The notes under the pieces were generated by a model. It did not search any database. It had not been told where the DNA came from and saw only the letters and a program-made list of their open reading frames with translations. The position numbers were made by a program, and so were the translations under genes. From Apostichopus japonicus (taxonomy: Eukaryota > Echinodermata > Holothuroidea > Aspidochirotida > Stichopodidae): 64,000 nucleotides of DNA. Location: contig NC_092583.1 in assembly GCF_037975245.1 (NCBI RefSeq), forward strand, positions 12,441,264 through 12,505,263, in the 5' to 3' direction. Within the stretch, counting starts at the first letter, position 1; each line of letters begins with the position of its first letter. This document shows, piece after piece, positions 23,966-36,600 of this stretch.

Positions 23966-25824
23966 GCAAAATAGGCCTATGTGTTAATTTAATATTTATT
24001 GTCTTTGGAATTTATATCATCTTTTTTTTTTCGTTTAAAGCCTTTCAACTTACATGCTCATTTAATTTCGCCCTTCGGTTTAGCTTGCTCACCACGCAGA
24101 ATTACAGTCCTTTAGTGAGGTAGCATGTTTGAGTTGACGTGTTTGATTCATTTTCAGAAGATTGTAGACATCAGACATTATAGTCAAAACAGTACAAACT
24201 GGAAGAACTTACGATTTTCACATAAATATTTTGTTTTGTGTGCAATTATTCATATATTATGGAGTAAATAAATGCATCACTCAAAATTTGTGTACCTTAT
24301 TTAAAATATTTAAAGGTATAGCGCCATCTGTTTGACCAAACGGCAATCTAGGCTAGGCTAGGCTGCTATGAACAATCAAATTGGAAAAATATAACTGCTT
24401 GCCGTGCCGGTTCCGGACCCTGCTCAATATTCAATGGTGGTATTCTGCACACGCTTGCATAATAAAGCTCACTGAAGTGGTAATAATAAAAATATGTTCC
24501 ACGATCTTATTATAGTTGAAACTATCTTTCTTGCAGTATGTTCATTTACCTTCCTAACGGACGAAATATCTCGATCATGTTGTATTCATTCTAGTAGCAA
24601 GGCCTAATGTTTCAAAGAATAGGTATTTTTACGTTAGGCTACAATATTGGTCACATGCATACTCGCACAACTAAGCCATACACTGTGAAGTACCAACAAA
24701 TTCACCTGTAGTACTACCGTAGGCCTAATTCTAATGTTAGATGTCAATTGTTACTAGCCACCTAGTGTTAGTCTAGTCTAAAGTATGCCGATAGTGCACC
24801 GCAGTTTACAAGTTTTCTGTTCAGTTTGCATGACTGCATAGCGAAGACTGATTATTTCCTTACATATTTTTAGTAGTCATAGCTATAGGCTAGCCAAGGC
24901 ATTTCAAACCTTTTAAAAATATACTTAGAATAGGTCAAAGACTATAGAGCCAGTAGGCTATGATATGCCTACCCCTAGGCTGATTCACTTGTAAAGGCTT
25001 AGTAGCCTTGGCCCTTAGTAACAGTATTTAGTTTGGGCCTGGGTCCTACTCCTTGGTCTAGTCTTCTATGGTTTCTCATATTCATAAAATGTTTGTTCAA
25101 ATTCATAGCTTAGGATCTAGCCTTACTATTTACATACCTAGGCTATTTGCTTTGGATTAAAAGGTTTATTAGCCAACAGTGCAAGTGTGGTGTAGGCCTA
25201 CATTTGATACACAACTAGGACTGAGCTACAAGAAAAACAGGGTTTTGTTTTCTTCACAATTTGTATTCATTTCTAAAATTAATGCATCAGAATCTACCTT
25301 ACAACTAAGCTCAGTATTGAACCACTAAGTTGCCTCTGGTCTTACTCTTAGAGTACATCACACTTGCTTGTACCAAATTCTTGAGTTTTTAGATCAGCAA
25401 CAACCTACAGTACCTGGAAATGACAGGTAGGAAAAGAAATGGTAGAAAAGGTTCACTAAGATACTTCTTAAGTTCCTCTCCAGTCTCCTACATTAGCTAA
25501 AAGTAAATTTTATCTGAACCATTCTTTCAAGCTTTGCTAATTGATTTAGTCTTAGAAACATACTAGTAGCAATTTCCAAAATTTGGAGACTCTTTTCAAT
25601 CATTAAAAAATTTGTAATTCTTTTATAAGTGTGCTGTAGTTTATCAACATTTTGTTCCATTTGTAATGGTATTTTTTTTGAAGAGATTTTCTGTAAGAGC
25701 TTGGCACAAAGCAGCAAGCTATTTTAAATATGTTTAGGTATGGAGATAAGCTTGCATATTATTCTCTTCTATTCCATTTTCATGCAGTACAACCATATGA
25801 AAGTAGCTTCGACACTAACTCACC
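23966..25824. other. gene-free intergenic DNA and BEN-gene upstream region
   Basis: I see no coding exon. AATAAA at 24266 could serve the third secreted-protein gene. The words TAGGCCTA and CTAGGCTAGG recur. The right part must include the promoter and 5' UTR of the BEN-domain gene, but I see no clear TATA or initiator. Confidence 0.4.
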
Positions 25825-28800
25825 ATGGCAGTGCAGCCCAACCAAGTCCGCAAACGGCTCCGAATGGAGATGTTGGCCCCTGAGGAAACTGGCATTATGT
25901 CACTTCAGAGAGAAATATTGGAACTTAAACAGGAAAACAAACGCTTACGGAGAGACATATGTAAAGGTGTGTGATGTTTAGATTAGATGAACCTTATGGA
26001 CCCATCCTGGTATTATAGTTTAGCCCCACCAAGTATTAAATGGTTGGAGGTTCTATGCCAATGTTGTTAATAATGGTCCCTGGGACCTTGTATTTCCAGT
26101 GTGAATTCCAGTGTGAATGTAATTCCAGTGTGAATTTCAAAAAAAAATTATGACTTTTTTAAAAGATGTAGGAACAAATAGAAATTGGTATCAAAAATTT
26201 TTTTTCTCACATTTTTGGTGATTTCTGTTCATTAAAATTGCACAATTTTTGCCATATGCTACAAAAATTGAAGTGCTTAAAAAAAATTGTTTACTGGCTA
26301 AAAATCAATTTCTCACTGGCATTTGGCTGTATAACACACATCAGGTACTGTGTAGGCTTATCAGATCAACCATATAACATTATGCTGATAATAAGCAATA
26401 CAAATACAGGGCTTATGTTAGGTCCAAAAAATCATGATGATTCTGTGACCCACAAGTGCTTTAAACCAATTTTATCATATTTTTATGTTCGTAATGTCTG
26501 CTGGTAGCAAAAATGCATGTGCCCCTGTAGTTTGTCTACTGGCAAGCAGTAAAGTTCACTGGCATTTACCAAGCAGATAGCCTGAAATTTTTGTAGCAAA
26601 ACAAGAATGGCCAATATGTATAATGTTGGAAAAATGTGTCGCTGTGGTGAATATAGAACCAGTTATTGGCCAGTAAATCTCACTTGTATACCACTTTTTC
26701 TTCTCTCTATTTTCTACTAATGTTTGTGCCCTACAAAGTGGTTGCTGAGTGATATCAATTGATCATCTATTTCTCTGGAGGGTATTTCGTCGCAATTCAA
26801 TCTGAATTTGATGTCAAGTTTGTCAGAAAATTAGTCTCCCACCTGGGCGACTACCTCCAAAGCCAATTTTCTACCACAGTGGAGATTAGCTTAGATGTGT
26901 CATGTTTATAAACACTTCAGGTTCAGAAATAGTTATTGCCAAACTTTGTCAAAGTTGTTTCATACAAAAGTTTTCTCTTTGTCATGCGATATCAGTCATT
27001 GTCTTCCTTCTTGGGAAGCATTTGATTGGACTTTTCTGTTGTACCCATGAGAGTTGAGTGCAAAGAAAGGATTGCAAGTTTGTCATCCTTTTTGACATGT
27101 TAACACAGCTGCATTTGCTGCAATGGAAGTTGGCACATTTTAAATGGAAATATTGACAGCATGTTTTTCGAAGCCATGCATTGTAATTCTTGATCTCTGT
27201 CGTTTTTTTCCATTCCTCTCAGCTCTGCCAGAAGTTGTTCATGAGATGAAGGACATCGTGGGTCAGCTGCAATTATTTGCAAAGACATTGCAAAACACAT
27301 GCCATCAACTCAACCAGACTTGCCAGAGGATACCGCAGCGGGAACCTCTGAACAGACGGATGGTCACCCAAGCCACTAACAGAATGCCGCCGAGGCAAAA
27401 GCTGGTCAAAAAGATCGGCCCCAGTCAACCACCGATACGAACTGTAAAAACTGTTGAAAGCCTTAACTCGTCCCCAATGCGAAAAGTGACTCAAAATTCT
27501 AATCAGCATTTCACTGGCGGGAGCCCGACTGTATCGGCTTCAAGCCCACGTTATTCGCCATCGGCTAAACAAAGTCCAGGACCGTTTTCTCCATCTCAGC
27601 CAGGGACACCTCACTCTGGCTCCTCGCCGAGACCTCCCAGGTACCCCCCGTCTACTTCCAACCCAACATTGCCCGTCACAGGGGCCGACAACCTGCCACT
27701 GGTTGTTAGCAATGTGACCAGCCTGTCCAAGAATCACTTTGAACCCCACACATCCCAAGCTGCTGTCCCCGTACCCGTTCAGATCAACAGCAGCAAACCT
27801 GCCGATAACCAACAGCAGGACGTCTTCGAATTAAAGCCAGGTACCGGGGTCTGTATACCTATCCAAGGGTGGATCTCGACCAAAATGCAGTGCGGAACCT
27901 CCGAGTCCAAGATGGTCCGCCAACTGATGAAGTTCCTGTTCACTGAGGATGATCTTGCTAACTGTTCGATGCGTGGAAACCGATCGGGTCAGCCGTGCCT
28001 TGACCAAAATAAAGTGGATTCTATTATATGTGAGTATGAAGCCATCTTTTGTAATACTGGATTCAGTGTTCCGTGCGTCATTTCTTATTGCAAGGCCGTC
28101 TTTTCTGCATAGACTCCAAGATAATAACCTAGCAAAATAACAGTGCTGTCCTTTTTATTACCGAGTGGCTTTTGTTGTTGTTGTTTGTTATTATTTGCAA
28201 AAAGAATCTATGCAATGGTGATGATGTGTGTGTATGTGACACCTGCTTAAACACGACAACTCAAAATGTACATCATTGTGGAACTTCATGCTTGGTATGT
28301 AGATCCATCTTGGTGGGTGCCAGTGCTCACCCTGTTGAAGTTGATGGAGGTCAAAGGTCATCTGCAGTCAATATAACCTTGTCAAAGTCAAAAACGTGAA
28401 CACAATCACGCAAAGAGTATATCTCTGTTGAACTTCATACTTGGTTTGTAGATCAAGCTTGTTGAGTACCAGAACCCTATTGAATATTTGTAAATGTCAA
28501 AGGTCACTTGAGGTCAACAGGTGTCATACTATGAAATTCTTGTAAACATGATAACTCTCTAATTAAATCTACACTTAATCTGTGCGTTCTTTGATGCTTT
28601 TATAATCTTTTGGTGAACATAGTTTGGTCATCGTCAGTTTAGTTCTAAGGTGATATACAGTAGGTCCGAAGTAAATCTTTAACAAGGAAATGAAATCTGC
28701 TTCAAAGTGTTGATACTCAAGTGGCCCTTATCAGGTTTGACACACTGAGCTGTAAGGGTCTCAAATGGTCTCAAAAATTAGGTTTTTTTCTCTGTCAGTT

Positions 28801-31800
28801 ATACTAGATGGCTTTGGCAGTTGGTTGTGATAATATTTCACAGTGAATGAACAATGTCAGGTGATTCTTGTTTCATTAAATAACAAGATAATGGGATGGT
28901 TGGTGGCAGAGCTGATTTGCTAGCTCAGCATTGATAAAATAAAATGTCTCATGTGCTCATACATGTACATGGAACATGTATAGATGTTTCTACATTTGAC
29001 GTAGGAAGAATTTTCTGTCTGGATATTGACACATTTTGGAATAAACATTCTATATCGTACACTCCTTACCAGTGAAGTAATAGCCCACAAGTGAGTGCTA
29101 CAAATAAGAGATGGAAATCGCTGATCTTTTCTGATTCTTGGAGAAATCTTAATTCACTTGCTCTTCATTAGTCAGATGATCTCAGATTGTTATGTGTAAT
29201 TTAATTTTGCATGGAAACACAAAACCTTCAGGCTTTCTGGTTTAGCCTTTTGATTCCTTGCAAGCCAATGGCAGCAGGAATCGATGCGATGGTGATGGCA
29301 TATGTGTGTGTATGTGACACTTGCTCGTAAACGCTGTCACTTCAAAAGGATAACTGTAGTACATTTCATATTTGGTATGTAAGTTCCCCTTAGGGAGAAC
29401 TGGTTTGGGATTGTTGTTGGTATTGGTTAAAGGGCATGTGAGGTCAGCATAGGTAAAAGTCTGAAACATTGTTCACAAATATCTCAAGAAGTGGAAGTTG
29501 CAGGGAATTCAAACTTAGGGGAGTTAGGGTGTAGCTTACCGTTGGTGAGTAGATGATGTTTTTCTATTAACTTCAAAGGTCATTTGAGGTCAACAGAGGG
29601 AGGGACAAATTGTGAAAATCTTGAAAACATGATATCTCAAGGGAGGTAGGCTGTGCAGTTCTTATATTTAACATGTTGGTTAACTGTAATTAGTTCAGTG
29701 AACCCTATTGTTATGGTGGAGGTCAAAGGTCATTTGGCCACAGCAGAGTGCAAAATATATCAAAAGTGCTATAGAACCAGAACATGAAAGGAACTCATAT
29801 ATGCATTGCATGATAGTCTTGTGTATTGTATAGTTTTTTCACAATTTGATGTAGGTCAAGAGTTAATGTAAGGTCACCAGGTGTCAAAACTATGTAACTA
29901 TGATATTTCCAGATAGAGAACTGCAGTAGCTTGCATGTATGTCTATGGCTTTCTATAATGAGTACAAGAACCTGATTGTTTTTGGTGGAGGATACAGGTC
30001 ATTTGGGTTCAGCAGAGGTTACACTCTGGAAACATGGCAACAAAAGATAGGCAGTTTCATCAGATGTCATATTGGGATATGACTTTCCCTTAATGAGTGA
30101 AGAGCCCAATAATTCTTTGTGAAGGTCAAAGGTAATTTGAGGTCACCAAGGGGGAAAGTGTAAAAACCTCAATAGCATTATGGTTTTATGAGTGACCTCT
30201 AAGTTGCTTGAAATCAATGGTTGTTTAAGGCGAGCAGAATTCAACCCCTGGACCTCAATTAATATGCTTTTGGTTTCCAAAAAAAAGAGCATATATAATT
30301 GGTCAGAGTCAGACCTTAATTGATATTGTTGCTATGAAATTGAGAATGATGTGTATTTTTAAGAACCTAATTAGTAATTCCTGAAAGTGAACACCAGGTC
30401 AGGGTAATATTTCATTGCCCTCACTATCTTGGTATACATCCATGCTCTTACCAGACTTAATTGGTACAGGGTTAAGATGCTGATTAAGGTGTCATTTGTA
30501 AGTTTAGTCAGAATTTACAGCAAAATATCTAAACAACCCTGGATTCTCAATATTAAATGCAGGGCTGGGATCTTCTTTGACACAGAGTATTTGACCTTAA
30601 ATCTATTACAGTTGCCCTTATTGTGCTTGTTTTTATTTCACAAGTACATTTAGTGACAGATATTGTCCTAATATTTGCCCAAATATGATGCTGATCGAAG
30701 GTCATTTGAAGTCAACACTCAGCAGAGGCCAAAGTCTGGAAACCTTGTAATCTCTAAAACTCAAACCATTTCTTTGATGAATGGCTTGTCTGTGTCACTC
30801 GCTGTCACAGAATTTGACCTTTCTTCTTTTAAGTGACTGAGAGGGTTTTCCACTTTTACTAATGACTGAAATCTGTCATCAACATTCAGAAGGGTATTAC
30901 ATTTGCATGCTTAAGTTATCTTGAACTCTTTTCTGATGTTCTGGTACTTTACATTTTCCTCAATTGCTGTATCCATCAGGTGATTCCATATTGGCAAGGA
31001 ATCACTAAGCCTGTTTTCTTTCTGGTTTTTTATTTAAAGATTAAATAATGATCCACGTTTTGATTTTCGGTGGCCCTTCAAGATTTAATGGTTAAACCAT
31101 AATGCTGTAATGTCCCGGACTTTTCAGTTTCGCTTTTAGTTCAAATATCATCAGCTCCATTTGCCAGAAATCAAACTTTATTTTTAACATTACTTTAATT
31201 GTAATTCTCCATTGTGGAATTTCAAAAGAAACTTACTATCTTACCCTAAATTATGTTTGAAACTGTGAAAATTAAGTGAGTTTTTAATCATTTTGTTCTT
31301 CTTTCATCTCTTCTCCCCAACAAAAGGGAGGTGCATGGAGGAGTTTCCCGGAAAAACCAAGGGCCACATCGGTCAGGCCATTTCACAGAAACTGCAAGAG
31401 TCACGCAGTAGAAAGAAGTCTGTGACCCTGAAGCGCCCTCTATCAGGATCGGGTAGCCTGTCACCGGACATCGACGGCCTACCTGAGGACCTTATGATGG
31501 TTCTAGACCCGCCTTCCATGACCTCAGAGGGAACGACACCAAAGCAAAACGGAGACGGGGATTCAGATTCCAGCAAGAAATCCGGGAACGAAGGGGACGG
31601 TGGAGACGGTGGAGGCGGGGACGACGTCATCGAAGTTAAGGAGGAAGGTGATGCCGGATGGAGGTAAAGCGGTGATTGGATAGATTTTAGTGCCAGACCT
31701 CTTTCCATCGGACCTTTTTTTAACTTACTAAAAGCACTGTCGATAAGTCTCTAGGGCTTCAAATGTCTCAAAAGCCTCCATTTTTTTCCCCCCTCCCGGC

Positions 31801-33687
31801 CTTGTTTTATTAGAACGATTATATCATGAAAAGTATTTATAATTGGAAATGTATGAGATAAAAATTTAATCATATCTGGGGATGCTGGAGGTGGTCTATG
31901 AGTTCATGCATGGCTTTGCCTGTGGTAACATTAGTCAAAACAAAAGGGACTTGTGCAAGTAGACTTAGGCTTTACACACCATAAAAAGACTCATTCTTCA
32001 TTACTTCACAGAAAATACAATTATTATTTTTTTCAGCATTTTTTGATAATTTTATTTTTCCAAAAGATCATCTTCATAACAATATTGGCAGTCACAATAA
32101 AACCAACATACATTTATTCTGTAAGTTTCTCATCGACTGCAATCATTCACTTGTCACTCCTCTCGCTGTATAAAACACAACATTTTGACATGGATATAGG
32201 AAAAATTTAGAGGAAGCTAACTTGGGCAGTCCGCAGTAATACCTAGTGAAGTAGTAGCCTTGACGAAAATCAACTATGTAAGAATAAGTATTAAGTTTTC
32301 CTCAATTTATTCTTGAGCAACCCAAGATAATGATTTTTTTCATTTTTTTTGGGGGGGGAGGGGGGGGTTGAGGGGTTGTAACATTGTTCTTGCTGTTTTG
32401 TTGTGGTGTGAGTTGTTTGAAGAAGCAGGGGGTATCTCATAAATATAACCACAACTATTTATAGCTAAATACAAACTTTGCCTTTTTCATGGTACCCATT
32501 GCCACAACTATTTTGAGCTAAATCCAAACTTTGCCTTTTGTATGGTACCCATGGAGGGTACCAAACTAAGCCCTGGTTGGTAGGTACTTGGATTCAAGAT
32601 GCTGTGTCTTTGGTGGGAGTAACTGTAGTATGTGCACCAGGATTCAAAGACAATTATTCCCTCTCGATGTTAGCCTGACAACCACCCACCCCTACCCTCC
32701 TCCAAGCTGCTACCACAGTCACTTTTACGTACCTATTTGATAAAGTGCTAACATGAGAAGACAAAAAAGGCAGGATTGGGCAAGTGTTCCTGTTTGAAAA
32801 GATTAAGGGCCAAATGCAGCAGCACCACCCACCTTAAAAGCTTTGCTTCAAGCGATACCAAACAATTACCAAAACATGCATGATGACGAGTCCTCAATGA
32901 CCTTTTCCTCAGTCGTCATGTCTTAAGCCCTCATGAGGAATTAACTGTACGGTGTAAAGGTACTGGGTTGGTACATTCCCTTTTCTACATTATTACAAGA
33001 AATATGTTAAAACATCAAGTCAGCTGGAACCGATGTTAATGTTTAAGTGTTCTGGAGCAAAAAACAAATTCATGAAATTCAACACTCAGATTGTTAAACC
33101 TTCCCAACTTAGCCATAGAAACAGACTGCTCTCCTCTTTATACATAGATAGCTGTTACTTATTTCTGTCTTCCCTCCCTTCTGGCTTGTCGAGAGTCGAT
33201 TTCTCAAAGGTTCACAAAGATTGTTACTCCAAATTGTTTTGTTTTATTCAAAATATGTCACAGAAGACTTGGGTTACTTTAAGACACCTTATCAAGCAAT
33301 CTGTTCGAATCTGCTGGAAGCAGTCAACCACTTTGTATGTATTTATTTATGTGGGAAGAGAACTATTATAACATCTTTTCCAAAATATTTCTGGCAAACG
33401 GGAGAGAGTTAAAAGAATATAAGAAAAGGGAAGGATTCCTCAAAGGGCCTCCCCCCCCCCACCCCTCCACCAAAACTAAAAGGAGAGAGAGAGTGGAGAA
33501 AGAGAGAAATGAAAGCTAGGAGTAGATACTAAGCTAAGTACTTCCAAAACTGATTTGATATGTGCGTATTTAGAGCTTTGAGTTGCTTCCTTTTATATCT
33601 CCTAGAATGCTTCCTGCTGGGCAGAGGACCTTGGGAGCAGCGGATTCTGCTGTTGATTGTTTACTGTATGACAGACTTGTGGTGTGA
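25825..33687 (+). CDS. BEN domain-containing protein
   Basis: Exons: 25825-25966, 27223-28029, 31327-31663 and probably 33606-33687; all junctions agree in phase. The start has a strong context (CACCATGG). Residues 25-45 form a short charged, coiled-coil-like helix. Residues 48-250 hold a helix, then a long Ser/Pro-rich linker. Residues about 250-345 match the BEN domain: GTGVCIPIQGWIST, then KMVRQLMKFLFTEDDL, the spliced DQNKVDSII|WRCMEEFP, and AISQKL. The tail is acidic and Gly-rich. BEN proteins bind DNA or chromatin and often repress transcription, so a nuclear role is inferred. One coiled coil plus one C-terminal BEN resembles BEND5/BEND6-type proteins, but I do not assign orthology. With exon 4 the protein has 455 residues. 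If the third intron is retained it stops after 429, because the stop codon overlaps the donor. Exon 4 itself ends beside a perfect GTGAGT, so further splicing is possible. Confidence 0.82.
28172..28640. repeat. dispersed repeat in BEN-gene intron 2, copy 1
   Basis: Shares ordered words with 29250-29740 and 36180-36640: GGTGATGATGTGTGTGT-type start, TGTGACAC(C/T)TGCT, CTTGGTATGTAGATCC, GGTCAAAGGTCA, and the end GGTGAACATAGTTTGGTCA. Holds an exact AGGTCAAAGGTCA at 28348-28360. Confidence 0.65.
29250..30750. repeat. dispersed repeat in BEN-gene intron 2, copy 2 and diverged monomers
   Basis: Begins with the same GGTGATGGCATATGTGTGTG-type start and then repeats diverged monomers with GGTCAAAGGTCATTTG about every 90-150 bp. 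The exact AGGTCAAAGGTCA recurs at 29720-29732; degenerate forms lie near 29573, 30122 and 30694. Confidence 0.6.
31668..33605. other. BEN-gene intron 3 or 3' flank, no other gene
   Basis: The content is low-complexity: a G-run near 32351, AT-rich stretches, and AATAAA near 32096 that could end the short (429-residue) transcript form. Open frames here lack splice sites and biased codon use. Confidence 0.4.
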
Positions 33688-36600
33688 GTACAAGAGATCC
33701 CAGTAGTGTGAAGAGTGAGCATGTAGTTATCTCCATAGCGATCACCCGTCACCTAAGCTGCTACATGCTACTGCTGCTACGAGAAATATAATCAACTCTG
33801 AGAAAACTTTCTTACTTTTTGTACAATTTTTGGTAGGATGGATGTATGGGGGAGATGAGGGAGGGGAGGAAGCTGTATAAGAAGAGAGGTTGATCTCATA
33901 TGGGTTTTTATATATATATAAGTCAGAGATGTTACACATTCTTAACTTTGGGAAGTATGACCTATAAACAACTTTGGTAGCCTAACACAGTATATGTATG
34001 AATAAGTTGATGCCTAAGCTTAAGAAAATGGAGGTATTCATATATGAACTTGAAAGGTTAAAATACGCTGTGCCTGTTTGAGATGTCAGTCCTTTCCATG
34101 TGAGTTAGTGCTTGATGTATTTTCTCATTAGTCAAAGCAGAATTGGATGTTTTTTTTGTTTTTTAATCACAAATAGATTTTTTTTTTTTTTTTTTTTTAA
34201 TACTAAGAAGCCTGTCAATGCTTTCATGTACGTTTAAAGAAAGAAGCAAGAGTTAAAATTCATACAAGAGTGAAACTGAGTTAGTTTGAGCTTAGGCAAC
34301 AGTATAAATACAGAACTGTAGAGGTGTGACTGTCCTCCTTGTGAGAAAAAAAAACAATAGATAAAATCAGTAGAAACTCCAAGTTGTCAAGGCTCTACAG
34401 TATGTTTAATTTGTGTTTGGTGAATAGTAAAAGAGTTAAAGTAAATGAACAACTGAATTTGTAATTGGGAAATTTAAAAAGAAATTGAAAAGAGGTAGAA
34501 ATATTGGCCTAGAAGGGGACTTCAAGACAGCAGCCTCGGCTCAAGGTTTTTGTAGCCCTGGGGATCCTTCGCCTGAATCAGATTCTAGCAAAATATTTTC
34601 TTTGCTCTCTTCCAATAATAAAAAGACAATATTTAGTATGATATGGATTTTCTGTGGCAACTCCTGTAGTAGTTTTGCTTCTATAACAGTTATATGATAA
34701 GGGTGATTCTAGGTACCAATATAATTTTCATATGTACTATACACTACCATTTACCATTAGTACCAGCTGTTACTATCAGCATAGGTTAGGTATCAATACC
34801 ACGTTTAGTTTCTTTGAGGAATTACCCGTCAATCATTGAGAGGTTCATCAATCAAAGTGTCAAGACCTCATAGCTGAACACAAACCAGCCAATCAGCTCC
34901 TGGCAAGACAAAACAAACACTTCAGTAGCAAAAATTTAAGACTTTTGGTGATCTCACATTACTTGTTAATAATGCAGTACAAATCTGTAAAGGGCATAAT
35001 TATGGTGTTGGAATTTTTTCGTCATCAGTGGATTCCTCCTCGTTTCTAGGGAGAATAATGTAATAGGAAAGAGAATTATTGGAACTTATTAAAACAAAAT
35101 GGACTAACAGTGGAATCTCATATTTTTTCATCTGATATGTTATTTCAAAATAAAACCACAGGCATAATGTCATTTGCGACATATCGTTGATCCATTCCTT
35201 GGAAAATTATTTTTTTCCATCCTTTATAATGAAAACGAAAATGCCAGCTTGGATTGCACTAAGGGAGAGTTGACAGGTGGCTGATAATCATGTAGAAATA
35301 TTGGTACTAAAATGTTATCGGGGGGAAAAAAGTGTGTGATTGGGAAGAGACTGGTGGAAAAAAAAGTTGGTGACTTCAAGGGGGTGAATGGTTGAGGTTA
35401 TTAAAAAGTTGTTATTTCATTGATATCCTGCCATATTTTATTAAACATTGATTGGGATTTTGTATTAAGGTGATATAATTGGTGCAACAGTGAAATTAAA
35501 GGTTCGGTCACCTCAGCAACATTTTTTACAAGACTAGAGAGTTTGGGATGGCATTAAAAAAAACTCCTGTCTCCCCCTTGCCCCACACCAACCAAAGTTG
35601 GCCTTGGATGTGTTTTTTTGACACCATTGGTACATATGGTGAAGTGATGGTGAATATATGGTGCTATGTTGGATTATTACTTACCTCACCCCCCCCCCCC
35701 CAATACTCCCCTTATATAGTTCTGGTGACACAACCAAAAATTACTCACTTCCCCATTGCTGAATGTAAAAGGGAGGCCACGATGTGTATCGTATAATTTA
35801 TTTTAAATAAATTTTGTGGCTTTCTGTGAGTTTTTGTGTATCTTAAAGTATTTTCACCATTTTAGGTGAGACGTCATTGCGTCGTATCCAAAGTGAAGTT
35901 ATAACTATAACAGCGTAACCCCGCAGCATTTTGTATTTTTGTAATTTTATTTCTTACAAAAGTTGAAACTTTATTCTCTTACCAAAAACAATTTTGTTCT
36001 TTGATATTACATTTCTTTCCATGGGTTGTTTATGTTGAATCAAAGCCTTCATGTTTTATTGTTCCGTTAATTTTTCAAACTTTGTTTTGGGTGGTTTGTA
36101 ATTTTCTACCCAGTAAGAGTGCATTACAAATTTATGCTTTTTAGTTACAATATTGTTAAACACCCTTCTTTCTAGTTTTTTTTTATTATTCCTTGCCGGA
36201 CACTTGCAGGAATCTATGAGACGGTGATGGTGTGTGTGTATGTATGTATGTATGTGAAACTTGCTTGTAAACACTGTAGCTTAAAAAGTTCATGGTGGAA
36301 CTTACTTCATACTTGGTATGAGGATCCGTCTTATTCAGTATAAAACTCTATTCTTTTCTGTAAAGTTCAATGGTCGTTTTGGGTTCAACAGAGGTCAAAG
36401 TCTGAAAACCTTGGAAAAACGATAACTCAAAGAGTACTGTACATCTTTCCTGAATTTCATACTAAGTATGTAGATCCAGCTTGGCGAGGGAGATTGGGGA
36501 GGTCACATAAGGTCAACAGGTATCAAAGTCTGAAAGCCTTATAAACATTATAATTCCAAAACTTAAAGCTATAATTAATCTGTGAATCCTCTGTTGCTAT

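Noticed and set aside
33033-33371. 112-residue frame downstream of BEN exon 3
   Set aside because: No splice sites, no family resemblance, composition like the surrounding AT-rich DNA, and inside the probable BEN intron 3.
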